The notes: generated by a model not told the origin, from the letters alone. 64,000 nt of DNA from Phymorhynchus buccinoides (GCA_017654935.2 CM065697.1:47119263-47183262), one strand, 5' to 3'; shown: positions 1-14,010, counted from the first letter of the stretch. Numbers and translations are program-made.

Positions 1-108
1 TTAATTAATCAATTTATGTTCTACTATTTATGTTTCAGCTAGCCCTACCCAATTCCAGAAGGGAGAATACCACCCAGACTGAGGCCTTTGCTGGAATCAC
101 ACCACCCA

Positions 109-320
109 CAATGTCCCTAAGAAACTACCCCCAGCCACGGACCACACAACGTCAACACCTTGCCCTTCGTCTCTCCAACGTCACATTGGCTCCATCATCA
201 GACATCACACCACCACAATGTCCCCAAGGAACTACCCCCAGCCACGGACCACACAACGTCAACACCTTGCCCTTCGTCTCTATCTCCAACGTCACCTTGG
301 CTCCATCATCAGACATCGCA
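109..320 (+). repeat. 106-bp direct duplication, two copies
   Basis: A unit beginning acaatgtccc at 109 recurs at 215 with a few substitutions and small indels. A 113-codon ATG frame (30-371) runs through both copies and is rich in Thr, Ser and Pro. I recognise no domain in it and do not call it a gene. Confidence 0.7.
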
Positions 321-373
321 CACTTCGTCTACAACAACCTGATCTTCATTGAAGAGTCTCCAGCTAAGTAACA

Positions 374-760
374 GGGGAGCAACAATTCATGCAGCTGATT
401 TTATTGACTGCTTAACAACTATAACTGGTTAAATTCAGTTTTCATTAGCTTTATCAGCCTATTTCGCTCTAGATCTGGGGCACATTGTATAGCTTTTGCT
501 CAAGGCATGTTCACACTGCATGTGTTAGGCAGTTCCAGCCAGAACATGCAGCTCATTATTGCCAGAAAATAGATTTAACTCGCAAATATGTCGATTTTAC
601 GGTCTTAAAACTCATGTCAAAAGCATGTTCACAGTTCAAATGTCAGTCACTTTTATACTCATAATATGCAGCTCAACATTTCAAGAGCAGATTTCCAAAT
701 CTCCATGGAAAAGCGTGAAGAGAGGTCTGTGTGTGAAGGGGGGGGGTGATATCTTTTAAC
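374..760. other. No gene seen
   Basis: Two diverged stretches, each with gcatgttcaca and an (a)tgcagctca motif (about 507-555 and 622-675), suggest an old duplication. Nothing else is recognised. Confidence 0.4.
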
Positions 761-1859
761 ACCTTCAGAATGACCAATTGGCTTTTTGTCTATAGTTGTC
801 CATGGGAAAAAGGAGGGGAATCAACAACTGGGACCTTCATGATTTTTATATTTCGGCCACCCATCCTTAAGATTAAGATTATAGCCCCGTCGACAGCAAA
901 GGCCCACCCATCCTTATACACCAAGGTGGAAATTGCTGCTGTAGAACATGCCTGGTTTTACATTATTAAAGGGGGGGGGGGCACCCATTCCTACACAACA
1001 AAGTGGGAATGTCCTCTGACCGGACAGCCACATGGACACAGCAGGCCAGTTGGCAATGAGAGCGCAGTAAAACCATCGTTTCTTGTTAGGGCCTTCATCG
1101 TCATCCTAGTGTAGAGACACAGAGATCTGAGCAAATCTGTTGCCCGAATATATTTTCACTCTGAAGTTTTGCTGTCTCATAAAAGTTGAAAATGGTACAT
1201 GAATTTACTAAGGACGTGACCAAATACTAAAGTATGGGCACCATTATATAGGAAATGCCTATGGACTCAAAAACTAGGACATCCCTGGTTTCAAGTGAAA
1301 AACATAGGCCACCTGCTATTCCTCCTGAGAAAACTCGGTATAATGTGCATCTCGGCAAACAGCAGGGCTTCAAATATTACGGAAATACGAGTGGTAGGTC
1401 TGATGACTCTGGACGTAGGCCTATTTTTGACTTACAGACACAAGAAAATTCGCCAACGGCCCTCCCTGTGCGATTCCACATGGCCCAAACTGAAATATGC
1501 ATGTCAACTACCTCGAGCCTTCAACAATACTTTGTTCACCAACATTCAGTTGACTCCGATACCAGCTGGTATAAGGCAAAATTGGAAGTGGACAGAATCA
1601 CCAGCTTCACTTGCCATGATCCCAACGCATCCCTTCTTAGGAACAGACCCGCAAGACCGGGGACCGTCTGGACCTGGGCTTCCCGGAATGTCTCGGGGAA
1701 GCCTTTTCAGTGGCAGCAGGAGCAGCAGTTCAAGGCAGAGCGGGCTCTGCACGTACACCTGGGTCGACGAGAGGCGAGGGTCTCCTGCCTTTGGCTGTGG
1801 TTCACGCAGTTCATCGGACATTTCATCCATCTGTTCAATAGGGAGCATGTTGGATGTCG

Positions 1860-2360
1860 GCGCCACAGATAGCTCCAACATGAGCAGTGTGACTGTTGGA
1901 CAGATAAGCGCAGATCGTTCTAGTTCCAACCCCAGTTTTTTCAATGACAGTAGCTTCGCTTTTGATGTTAGCACCACAGATAGCTCCAACATGAGCAGTG
2001 TGACTCTTGGACAGATAAGCCCAGATCGTTCTAGTTCCAACCCCGTGTTTTGAATGACAATAGCTTCGCTTTTGATGTTAGCACCACAGATAGCTCCAAC
2101 ATGAGCAGTGCGACTCTTGGACAGATAAGCCCAGATCGTTCTAGTTCCAACCCCGTGTTTTGAATGACAATAGCTTCGCTTTTGATGTTAGCACCACCAT
2201 GAGCATTGTGACTATTAGACAGATAAACTCAGATCGTTCTAGTTCCAACCCCAGTTTTATTCAATAACAGTAGCTTCGCTTTTGATGTTGGCACCACAGA
2301 TAGCTCCAACATGAGCATTGTGACTGTTGGATAGATACGCTCAGATCGTTCTGGTTCCAA
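1860..2360 (+). repeat. 111-bp subrepeats inside the 2.54-kb unit
   Basis: The motif cagatcgttct recurs at 1911, 2022, 2132, about 2230 and 2342, with a 98-112-bp spacing. The block is repeated in the second and third units (about 4394-4894 and 6937-7437). Because 111 is a multiple of three, a Ser-rich frame stays open over two or three subrepeats. Confidence 0.8.
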
Positions 2361-5300
2361 ACCCATTTTTTCAACGACGGTAACATATTCGCAGGCTTGG
2401 GGTGGGGCGGCCAGTGACATAACTTTGGTGGCAACTACAGAGACGACCTCAATCAGCTCTTACTTCTGAAGGGAGTGGTCAGTGTGTGTGACTTCAGTGT
2501 CACTACTGTCTCTGGAATTGGAACCGAGTTGCGCGAGTTGTGTAGATACCTAGCTACAAGTATGACGTAAGGGGTACACAGACCCTAGCCGCAAATATAA
2601 CCTTCAGAATGACGAAGTGGCTTTTTGTCTATAGTTGTCCATGGGAAAAAATAAGGGGGGGGGGGGGTCTATCCCATCTTCGCTAACACCTTCAGGATAA
2701 CTAGACTTTTTTATACTTCAGCTATCCATAGAAGAAAAAAAAGTATGTGTGGGGGGGGGGGAGGGGTGTATCTTCAGCAAACACATTTGGGGTTTACATT
2801 TTTTTTAGTTGGGCATCTTGGAAAACAAGAGGGGTGGGGTGGGGATGGGGGGCATACAAATGTATTGTCTTAGGTAGTGACATAAGCACTGGGTATTGTC
2901 AATGTCAAACATAGATCATGTGGTTTGTGCCCGAAGGGGTCTGTCAATCATAAATGGGGTCCGTTTGGAAACAAAATGGCCATTTCTCGTCAGAACATTC
3001 AGCTGAGCTCACTCAGAAAAGGTTGCCCAACCTAAGAATAAAAAATATTTATTTTTTCTTATTAGAACGTTCACATATTTTTTATGGTAAATCTGTTGTC
3101 TGAATTAGTCTAGAAGTTTTGCTGTTGATATAAATAGGGCATGTGCTGCGTGCCGGCGACCTTTAATTTCACCGAGTTGAATAAAAAAGGTCAGCGTAAC
3201 TCGGGCAGAATGAGCGCAAGAATAACAAGTAGTCTAGTATAGAGAACGAACACTCGTGGCAAATGCCTTATTGAAGATACGAATGAAGTCACTAAAGACT
3301 ACTAAAGTCCTTCCCTAAGTACGACCACCATTACTGGGGAATCAACAACTGGGACCTTCATGATTTTTATATTTCGGCCACCCATCCTTAAGATTAAGAT
3401 TAAGATTAAGATTATAGCCCCGTCCACAGCAAAGGCTCACCCATCCTTATACACCAAGGTGGAAATTGCTGCTGTAGAACATGCCTGGTTTTACATTATT
3501 AAAGGGGGGGGGGGCACCCATTCCTACACAACAAAGTGGGAATGTCCCCTGACCGGACAGCCACATGGACACAGCAGGCCAGTTGGCAATGAGAGCGCAG
3601 TAAAACCATCGTTTCTTGTTAGGGCCTTCATCGTCATCCTAGTGTAGAGACACAGAGATGGAGTGGAGAGCAAATCTGTTGCCCGAATATATTTTCACTC
3701 TGAAGTTTTGCTGTCTCATAAAAGTTGAAAATGGTACATGAATTTACTAAGGACGTGACCAAATAAAGTATGGGCACCATTATATAGGAAATGCCTATGG
3801 ACTCAAAAACTAGGACATCCCTGGTTTCAAGTGAAAAAAATAGGCCAACTGCTATTCCTCCTGAGAAAACTCGGTATAATGTGCATCTCGGCAAACAGCA
3901 GGACTTCAAATATTACGGAAATACGAGTGGTAGGTCTGATGACTGGACGTAGGCCTATTTTTGACTTACAGACACAAGAAAATTCGCCAACGGCCCTCCC
4001 TGTGCGATTCCACATGGCCCAAACTGAAATATGCATGTCAACTACCTCGAGCCTTCAACAATACTTTGTTCGCCAACATTCAGTTGACTCCGATACCAGC
4101 TGGTATAAGGCAAAATTGGAAGTGGACAGAATCACCAGCTTCACTTGCCATGATCCCAACGCATCCCTTCTTAGGAACAGACCCGCAAGACCGGGGACCG
4201 TCTGGACCTGGGCTTCCCGGAATGTCTCGGGGAAGCCTTTTCAGTGGCAGCAGGAGCAGCAGTTCAAGGCAGAGCGGGCTCTGCACGTACACCTGGGTCG
4301 ACGAGAGGCGAGGGTCTCCTGCCTTTGGCTGTGGTTCACGCAGTTCATCGGACATTTCATCCATCTGTTCAATAGGGAGCATTTTGGATGTCGGCGCCAC
4401 AGATAGCTCCAACATGAGCAGTGTGACTGTTGGACAGATAAGCGCAGATCGTTTTAGTTCCAACCCCAGTTTTTTCAATGACAGTAGCTTCGCTTTTGAT
4501 GTTAGCACCACAGATAGCTCCAACATGAGCAGTGTGACTCTTGGACAGATAAGCACAGATCGTTCTAGTTCCAACCCCGTGTTTTGAATGACAATAGCTT
4601 CGCTTTTGATGTTAGCACCACAGATAGCTCCAACATGAGCAGTGTGACTCTTGGACAGATAAGCCCAGATCGTTCTAGTTCCAACCCCGTGTTTTGAATG
4701 ACAATAGCTTCGCTTTTGATGTTAGCACCACCATGAGCATTGTGACTATTAGACAGATAAACTCAGATCGTTCTAGTTCCAACCCCAGTTTTATTCAATA
4801 ACAGTAGCTTCGCTTTTGATGTTGGCACCACAGATAGCTTCAACATGAGCATTGTGACTGTTGGATAGATACGCTCAGATCGTTCTAGTTCCAAACCCAT
4901 TTTTTCAATGACGGCAACATCTTCGCAGGCTTGGGGTGGGGCGGCCAGTGACATAACTTTGGTGGCAACTACAGAGACGACCTCAATCAGCTCTTACTTC
5001 TGAAGGGAGTGGTCAGTGTGTGCGACTTCAGTGTCACTACTGTCTCTGGAATTGGAACCGAGTTGCGCGAGTTGTGTAGATACCTAGCTACAAGTATGAC
5101 GTAAGGGGTACACAGACCCTAGCCGCAAATATAACCTTCAGAATGACGAAGTGGCTTTTTGTCTATAGTTGTCCATGGGAAAAAGGAGGGGGGGGGGGGG
5201 CGGTCTATCCCATCTTCGCTAACACCTTCAGGATAACTAGACTTTTTTTATACTTCAGCTATCCATAGAAGAAAAAAAAGTATGTGTGTGTGTGTGGGGG

Positions 5301-6371
5301 GGGGGGGGGGAGGGGTGTATCTTCAGCAACACATTTGGGGTTTACAATTTTTTTTAGTTGGGCATCTTGGAAAACAAGAGGGGTGGGGTGGGGATGGGGG
5401 GCATACAAATGTATTGTCTTAGGTAGTGACATAAGCACTGGGTATTGTCAATGTCAAACATAGATCATGTGGTTTGTGCCCGAAGGGGTCCGTCAATCAT
5501 AAAAAGGACGTTTGGAAACAAAATGGCCATTTCTCGTCAGAACATTCAGCTGAGCTCACCCAGAAAAGGTTGCCCAACCTAAGAATAAAAAATATTTATT
5601 TTTTCTTATTAGAACGTTCACATATTTTTTATGGTAAATCTGTTGTCTGAATTAGTCTAGAAGTTTTGCTGTTGATATAAATAGGGCATGTGCCGCGTGC
5701 CGGCGACCTTTAATTTCACCGAGTTGAATAAAAAAGGTCAGCGTAACTCGGGCAGAATGAGCGCGGGAATAACTAGTAGTCTAGAATAGAGAACGAACAC
5801 TCGTGGCAAATGCCTTATTGAAGATACGAATGAAGTCACTAAAGACTACTAAAGTCCTTCCCTAAGTACGGCCACCATTACTGGGGAATCAACAACTGGG
5901 ACCTTCATGATTTTTATATTTCTGCCACCCATCCTTAATATTAAGATCATAGCCCCGTCGACAGCAAAGGCCCACCCATCCTTATACACCAAGGTGGAAA
6001 TTGCTGCTGTAGAACATGCCTGGTTTTACATTATTAAAGGGGGGGGGGGCACCCATTCCTACACAACAAAGTGGGAATGTCCCCTGACCGGACAGCCACA
6101 TGGACACAGCAGGCCAGTTGGCAATGAGAGCGCAGTAAAACCATCGTTTCTTGTTAGGGCCTTCATCGTCATCCTAGTGTAGACACACACAGAGATGGAG
6201 TGGAGAGCAAATCTGTTGCCCGAATATATTTTCACTCTGAAGTTTTGCTGTCTCATAAAAGTTGAAAATGGTACATGAATTTACTAAGGACGTGACCAAA
6301 TACTTAAAGTATGGGCACCATTATATAGGAAATGCCTATGGACTCAAAAACTAGGACATCCCTGGTTTCAA

Positions 6372-7130
6372 GTGAACAAAATAGGCCACCTGCTATTCCT
6401 CCTGAGAAAACTCGGTATAATGTGCATCTCGGCAAACAGCAGGGCTTCAAATATTACGGAAATACGAGTGGTAGGTCTGATGACTCTGGACGTAGGCCTA
6501 TTTTTGACTTACAGACACAAGAAAATTCGCCAACGGCCCTCCCTGTGCGATTCCACATGGCCCAAACTGAAATATGCATGTCAACTACCTCGAGCCTTCA
6601 ACAATACTTTGTTCGCCAACATTCAGTTGACTCCGATACCAGCTGGTATAAGGCAAAATTGGAAGTGGACAGAATCACCAGCTTCACTTGCCATGATCCC
6701 AACGCATCCCTTCTTAGGAACAGACCCGCAAGACCGGGGACCATCTGGACCTGGGCTTCCCGGAATGTCTCGGGGAAGCCTTTTCAGTGGCAGCAGGAGC
6801 AGCAGTTCAAGGCAGAGCGGGCTCTGCACGTACACCTGGGTCGACGAGAGGCGAGGGTCTCCTGCCTTTGGCTGTGGTTCACGCAGTTCATCGGACATTT
6901 CATCCATCTGTTCAATAGGGAGCATGTTGGATGTCGGCACCACAGATAGCTCCAACATGAGCAGTGTGACTGTTGGACAGATAAGCGCAGATCGTTCTAG
7001 TTCCAACCCCAGTTTTTTCAATGACAGTAGCTTCGCTTTTGATGTTAGCACCACAGATAGCTCCAACATGAGCAGTGTGACTCTTGGACAGATAAGCCCA
7101 GATCGTTCTAGTTCCAACCCCGTGTTTTGA
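6372..7130 (+). other. Conserved Ser-rich open frame in the 2.54-kb unit, coding status doubtful
   Basis: A 252-codon frame is open here and in the first unit (1295-2053). The second unit keeps 208 codons (3961-4587), and the fourth is cut off by the array edge. The product would contain a Gly/Pro/Ser-rich stretch, then repeats resembling TDSSNMSSVTLGQIS. The frame does not start with ATG. A 164-codon frame is open on the opposite strand over the same DNA, also without ATG. Conservation of the unit is equally strong outside the frame, so openness gives little evidence of selection. I recognise no family. Confidence 0.15.
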
Positions 7131-9619
7131 ATGACAATAGCTTCGCTTTTGATGTTAGCACCACAGATAGCTCCAACATGAGCAGTGTGACTCTTGGACA
7201 GATAAGCCCAGATCGTTCTAGTTCCAACCCCGTGTTTTGAATGACAATAGCTTCGCTTTTGATGTTAGCACCACCATGAGCATTGTGACTATTAGACAGA
7301 TAAACTCAGATAGTTCTAGTTCCAACCCCAGTTTTATTCAATAACAGTAGCTTCGCTTTTGATGTTGGCACCACAGATAGCTTCAACATGAGCATTGTGA
7401 CTGTTGGATAGATACGCTCAGATCGTTCTGGTTCCAAACCCATTTTTTCAACGACGGTAACATATTCGCAGGCTTGGGGTGGGGCGGCCAGTGACATAAC
7501 TTTGGTGGCAACTACAGAGACGACCTCAATCAGCTCTTACTTCTGAAGGGAGTGGTCAGTGTGTGTGACTTCAGTGTCACTACTGTCTCTGGAATTGGAA
7601 CCGAGTTGCGCGAGTTGTGTAGATACCTAGCTACAAGTATGACGTAAGGGGTACACAGACCCTAGCCGCAAATATAACCTTCAGAATGACGAAGTGGCTT
7701 TTTGTCTATAGTTGTCCATGGGAAAAAAATAGGGGGGGGGGGGGGGGGGGTCTATCCCATCTTCGCTAACACCTTCAGGATAACTAGACTTTTTTATACT
7801 TCAGCTATCCATAGAAGAAAAAAAAGTATGTGTGGGGTGGGGGGGGGGGGGGGGGGAGGGGTGTATCTTCAGCAAACACATTTGGGGTTTACATTTTTTT
7901 TAGTTGGGCATCTTGGAAAACAAGAGGGGTGGGGTGGGGATGGGGGGCATACAAATGTATTGTCTTAGGTAGTGACATAAGCACTGGGTATTGTCAATGT
8001 CAAACATAGATCATGTGGTTTGTGCCCGAAGGGGTCTGTCAATCATAAAAGGGGTCCGTTTGGAAACAAAATGGCCATTTCTCGTCAGAACATTCAGCTG
8101 AGCTCACTCAGAAAAGGTTGCCCAACCTAAGAATAAAAAATATTTATTTTTTCTTATTAGAACGTTCACATATTTTTTATGGTAAATCTGTTGTCTGAAT
8201 TAGTCTAGAAGTTTTGCTGTTGATATAAATAGGGCATGTGCCGCGTGCCGGCGACCTTTAATTTCACCGAGTTGAATAAAAAAGGTCAGCGTAACTCGGG
8301 CAGAATGAGCGCGGGCAAATTAGTAGTCTAGTATAGAGAACGAACACTCGTGGCAAATGCCTTATTGAAGATACGAATGAAGTCACTAAAGACTACTAAA
8401 GTCCTTCCCTAAGTACGGCCACCATTACTGGGGAATCAACAACTGGGACCTTCATGATTTTTATATTTCGGCCACCCATCCTTAAGATTAAGATTATAGC
8501 CCCGTCGACAGCAAAGGCCCACCCATCCTTATACACCAAGGTGGAAATTGCTGCTGTAGAACATGCCTGGTTTTACATTATTAAAGGGGGGGGGGGCACC
8601 CATTCCTACACAACAAAGTGGGAATGTCCCCTGACCGGACAGCCACATGGACACAGCAGGCCAGTTGGCAATGAGAGCGCAGTAAAACCATCGTTTCTTG
8701 TTAGGGCCTTCATCGTCATCCTAGTGTAGACACACACAGAGATGGAGTGGAGAGCAAATCTGTTGCCCGAATATATTTTCACTCTGAAGTTTTGCCGTCT
8801 CATAAAAGTTGAAAATGGTACATGAATTTACTAAGGACGTGACCAAATACTTAAAGTATGGGCACCATTATATAGGAAATGCCTATGGACTCAAACACTA
8901 GGACATCCCTGGTTTCAAGTGAACAAAATAGGCCACCTGCTATTCCTCCTGAGAAAACTCGGTATAATGTGCATCTCGGCAAAAAGCAGGGCTTCAAATA
9001 TTACGGAAATACGAGTGGTAGGTCTGATGACTCTGGACGTAGGCCTATTTTTGACTTACAGACACAAGAAAATTCGCCAACGGCCCTCCCTGTGCGATTC
9101 CACATGGCCCAAACTGAAATATGCATGTCAACTACCTCGAGCCTTCAACAATACTTTGTTCACCAACATTCAGTTGACTCCGATACCAGCTGGTATAAGG
9201 CAAAATTGGAAGTGGACAGAATCACCAGCTTCACTTGCCATGATCCCAACGCATCCCTTCTTAGGAACAGACCCGCAAGACCGGGGACCGTCTGGACCTG
9301 GGCTTCCCGGAATGTCTCGGGGAAGCCTTTTCAGTGGCAGCAGGAGCAGCAGTTCAAGGCAGAGCGGGCTCTGCACGTACACCTGGGTCGACGAGAGGCG
9401 AGGGTCTCCTCCCTTTGACAATGTTGAAGTGCTAGCTATCGTAAAACCTACAAGGAGGCCACAGGCCTACCAAACGAGGGGAGAGGCAGGGAGAGTTATA
9501 CAGAGAAGTGAAGCATCGGAATAAAGTCGCTGGAAAAAGCTACTTCAACGACGTCATCCCAGAAAGAAACAAGAAAACAGAACGGAAAGACCTACGTCAT
9601 GCAGAACAGGAGGGTTGAC

Positions 9620-9830
9620 TTTTTTTGGACAACATCCGCAGATATGACATTGGGGGTCCATAGACCCTAGCTACAGACATGACATTAGGGGTCCATAGAC
9701 CCTAGCTACATATGACATTAGGGGTCCACAAACTTTAGCTACAGTTAGGACTGTATGGGTCCACAGACCCTAGGTACAAATGACATTAAGGGTCCGGTGA
9801 CCCTAGCTATAGATATAACGTTCAGGCCAT
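9620..9830 (+). repeat. Short tandem repeats of about 36-43 bp
   Basis: About five variants of tgacattaggggtccatagaccctagc lie in a row. A related sequence occurs near 2545-2600 in each 2.54-kb unit, so this array probably grew from the edge of that repeat. Confidence 0.7.
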
Positions 9831-9846
9831 CAATGAGTCTGTATGA

Positions 9847-10901
9847 ACAAGCAGAGGCCACGAGGCCTACATACGAAGGGATAGGCATTTAGAGTTGTAC
9901 AAAAAGTCAGGAGGCCTACAATTTGAGGGTATAAGCAGTGTGAGCTTCACAATGCCTATAAAAAGGCCACAAGGCTTACCATACGAGGGAATAGGCAGTG
10001 CGAATTGTACAGTGCCTACTAAAGGTCACGAGGTCTACCATAGGAGGGAATAGACAGTGCGAGTTGCACAATGGCTACTAAAGGTCACGAGGTCTACCAT
10101 AGGAGGGAATAGACAGTGCGAGTTGCACAATGGCTACTAAAGGTCACGAGGTCTACCATAGGAGGGAATAGACAGTGCGAGTTGCACAATGGCTACTAAA
10201 GGTCACGAGGTCTACCATAGGAGGGAATAGACAGTGCGAGTTGCACAATGGCTACTAAAGGTCACGAGGTCTACCATACGAGGGAATAGACAGTGCGAGT
10301 TGCACAATGGCTACTAAAGGTCACGAGGTCTACCATAGGAGGGAATAGACAGTGCGAGTTGCACAATGGCTACTAAAGGTCACGAGGTCTACCATAGGAG
10401 GGAATAGACAGTGCCAGTTGCACAATGGTTACTAAAGGTCACGAGGTCTACCATAGGAGGGAATAGACAGTGCCAGTTGCACAATGGTTACTAAAGGTCA
10501 CGAGGTCTACCATAGGAGGGAATAGACAGTGCGAGTTGCACAATGGCTACTAAAGGTCACGAGGTCTACCATAGGAGGGAATAGACAGTGCTAGTTGCAC
10601 AATGGCTACTAAAGGTCACGAGGTCTACCATAGGAGGGAATAGACAGTGCGAGTTGCACAATAGCTACTAAAGGTCACGAGGTCTACCATACGAGGGAAT
10701 AGACAGTGAGTGTTGCACAATGCCTACTAAAGGTCACGAGGCCTACCATACGTGGGAATAGACAGTGCGGGTTGTACAATGCCTACTAAAGGTCACGAGG
10801 CCTACCATACGTGGGAATAGACAGTGCGAATTACACAATGCCTACTAAAGGTCACGAGGCCTACCATACGTGGGAATAGACAGTGCGGGTTGTACATTGT
10901 C
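9847..10901 (+). repeat. 59-bp minisatellite, about 18 copies
   Basis: The monomer aaaggtcacgaggtctacca... recurs every 59 bp. Central copies are almost identical and both edges are more diverged. Similar text flanks both sides of the array: a (gct/gtt)acttcaa(c/t)gac...catcccagaaa motif occurs near 9540 and again near 10931, so a flanking segment is duplicated too. Confidence 0.9.
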
Positions 10902-11053
10902 GCCAAGCATAGAAATGTTATGGGACAAAGTTACTTCAATGACACCATCCCAGAAAAAAGCAAATGAACTAAGTTCCGTCAACGACCGAGAAAAGGAAAA
11001 AACCCAAGGTGGGGCATAACTCACGTAGGTCATTATCAAGAAGTAAAACAATT

Positions 11054-11290
11054 CCTCTTAGAAATGGGCCATATCTCACGATGGTCGTTTGTCAAGATGT
11101 AATAGGAATCCTCTTAGAAACGGGCCATATCTCACGATGGTCGTTTGTCAAGATGTAATAAGAATCCTCTTAGAAACGGGCCATATCTCACGATGGTCGT
11201 TTGTCAAGATGTAAAAACATTCCTCTTAGAAATGGGCCATATCTAACGGTGGTGATTTGTTAAGATGTAAATACATTCCTCTAAAAGAGG
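11054..11290 (+). repeat. 56-bp tandem repeat, about four copies
   Basis: The unit starts cctcttagaaa(c/t)gggcc and includes a tcaagatgtaa motif. It repeats at 56-bp spacing from 11054. Confidence 0.8.
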
Positions 11291-11566
11291 AACAGTGAAA
11301 AGAAATACCCAGTGTCCAGTGTCAGGTTATCATCAATAAAGGAACAGACCATTGAGACTGATTGAGGATTGAGGATTGAGCCGTAAACAGTGGGGCAGTT
11401 AAAGTACATCTTTGCCGATCCACGTACTTTTTATGTTTACCTGTTACCATTGGTGTTGAGATGAATAAAACACAAAAACTCAATTTGTTATTATGGTGGC
11501 TTTGTTCTTCCCTGTCGCTTTCCTTTTCCCTTCCCTCCTCTCTTTGTCTCTGCATACTTCTGTTTA

Positions 11567-11712
<146 letters not shown>

Positions 11713-11799
11713 AAACCACACTAACACGCTCCCCCCACCCCCACCCACCCCACACACACGTATATAAAAACGCCTTTTCGCTATTTTAAAAAAAAAACA

Positions 11800-13130
11800 C
11801 TGCAAAATTTTTCAGTTGAACAGATTGAAAACTGTACTGAGCATAAAATAAGACATTGGCAACAAAAGACCTGAAACATGGTCAAGTTCTGCAGCACATG
11901 ACACAACCTGCCACGCTATTGCTTGCTTCATGCATTGCCAGAGCAGTCATGGGAGGATAGTGAAAATAACAGAACTTGAGTTAAACAATATGTAATGCAT
12001 TGAATGACTTGTGTGACTTGTCCCAAACAGCCACCGTTACTCCGAACCTCGGTCCTATGCTCTGGCCCGAGACAAAACGAACGATTAAAGCGCTTATTCT
12101 GGATCAACCATCTGTACTGGCTCTTCACACTGGAACTCTAAGGTTTTAGAGAGTACCCATGTACTACCATCGAGACTGTCACACGGTCTGCAACACCTAG
12201 GGTTTTGTGCGACGAACACTTGACAGATGCACGTGACAAACCGCGAACAGCTCCGATACCCCCTTCATCTGTGATGGACACAGCTAGTTTTACTCAAATA
12301 TCTGCCTGTCTGCAACACCATGTCGAGCACATAGGCCGCCTACTGATCCGATGTGTTGAGTCCAAACATACTATCTGGAGTGGACTGGTTCGTGCCCTTG
12401 TTTAGAAAACAAATCACATTTTACCCTTCTTTTGCCTCGTCTTGTAAATAGCGTTTTTGAACATTGTTAGATTACCCTTATTGTGCCTTATCTTGTACAT
12501 AGCGCTTTTACAATGTCAGTGGAGGATTTTGTTAAAACTTTTTGATAGCATTTTAGAGTGCGAGCTAACCGGGTTTATCCACATTCTGCTTAACAGTACA
12601 TGTTAAACAATCAACAAGCATATTCACAAACACCCCCCCTTTCATTTCAGGACTCTAAAAAGTGGATAATATCACTATAACGTGAGCACGCATAAAATAA
12701 ACGATTCATTAAGTCACTCTTAAATATCTCAATGCAATACAGAGGGAGGGCGGAAGGTGGGCGAAATTTACCTAAATCTTTCTATGGAGCATCGTTTGTG
12801 ACAGCAGATATTGTTTTGTTTGTGTACCATTTTTTAAATTAAATATTTATTTTTGTTAAAATAGTTTTAGAGCTTGCCTGTTTCAACATTCGTCATCAGC
12901 GGCTAATACGATATCAATTCCAATTCAATGTATGCTTCTAACCAGCCATGCAAGGTTAATACTAATACTCTTTAAGCTATTGTGGACATTTCGTGAAAAC
13001 CAATCCCACCATTTTATTCAAGGGAGCATACCTTCAATCAGCTCAGTTATTTGTATTTGGCCTAACCGAATCAGGCAACCATTAGAAAAGGCACACACCT
13101 CCTTTCACTGAAAAAAATAACTTCCGGCAA
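11800..13130. other. No gene recognised
   Basis: The longest frames are about 66 codons and unrecognised. A diverged direct duplication of about 65 bp at 12418-12530 (ttacccttcttttgcctcg versus ttacccttattgtgcctta) is the only structure noted. Confidence 0.4.
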
Positions 13131-13170
13131 ATTCTCCCAGGTGACAATCGCCGATTTGACTGTCTGATTT

Positions 13171-13490
13171 CTAGAAAACTAGAGCAAAGTGAGTGTTGGC
13201 ATCTTCCCAGGTGACAAACGGTTTGAGTTGACGGTTTGATTTCTAGAAAACTAGAGCAAAGTGAGTGTTGGCATCTTCTCAGGTGACAAACGGTTTGAGT
13301 TGACGGTTTGATTTTTAGAAAACTAGAGCAAAGTGAGTGTTGGCATCTTCCCAGGTGACAATCGCCGATTTGACTCTGATTTCTAGAAAACTAGAGCAAA
13401 GTGAGTGTTGGCATCTTCCCAGATGATAATGGCAGGTTTGACCGTTTGATGTCTAGGAAACTAGAGCAAAGCGAGTGTTGGCATCTTTGT
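13171..13490 (+). repeat. 72-bp tandem repeat, five copies
   Basis: The unit starts ctagaaaactagagcaaagt and includes a variable caggtgacaa block. Starts at 13171, 13243, 13315, 13383 and 13453 give spacings of 72, 72, 68 and 70 bp. Confidence 0.85.
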
Positions 13491-13933
13491 AAATAGTCTT
13501 TCTGGTGATCCCGTGTTTCTGGCAACAACAAAATCTGCTCAAGTGCACCTTTAATATCGCTGATTATATTTACACCCTCTTTACAAAATAACGTCTGCTC
13601 CAGGTTTTTGCAGGTTCGTAACAACAAAAAGAATGCAGAGTGATATACAGCTCTAATCCCAGCTAATACTGGTGAAAACCAAGGAGATAATTCTCGACTC
13701 TTGGCCGTTGGGTCATGGTGTTTCACTACACCAAATGTGGTTGAATCCATCCATTGTCTTTTGAATAGTCGGTGTTTTTGTCATATTCTAATCAGATTCA
13801 CCAGCATTACATTGATATGGTTAGTCATTTGATAAGTCATGACATCACGGGGCACATCTAGAGTTCATAAAAAAACCATTCTGCTACATTTTAAGATATG
13901 TATAGCTTAGACGTTGTGAAGTGGAAGAAAGGT

Positions 13934-13946
13934 TTACACACACACA

Positions 13947-13998
<52 letters not shown>

Positions 13999-14010
13999 CA
14001 CATACACTCA
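13934..14010. repeat. (ACGC)n tetranucleotide with AC flanks
   Basis: About 13 tandem acgc or cacg units between short AC tracts. Confidence 0.9.

Larger units (their letters stand above)
762..9417 (+). repeat. 2.54-kb tandem repeat, about 3.5 copies
   Basis: The same landmark (accttcagaatgacg) starts units at 2600, 5134 and 7677, and another (atgcctatggactc) occurs at 1255, 3791, 6332 and 8879, so the period is about 2.54 kb. Copies are nearly identical across their length. The first lacks about 0.7 kb after its leading edge, joining the landmark directly to ggaatcaacaactggg. The last breaks off near 9410, where the sequence departs from the other copies. Each full unit carries several G runs of 10-19 bases, variable in length, and an internal five-fold 111-bp repeat. 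No transposon hallmark is visible, so segmental tandem duplication is the simplest reading. Confidence 0.9.

Noticed and set aside
1546..2040. 164-codon minus-strand frame repeated in the 2.54-kb units as a gene family
   Set aside because: It has no ATG start, overlaps an equally open plus frame, and its DNA is no more conserved than the rest of the unit.
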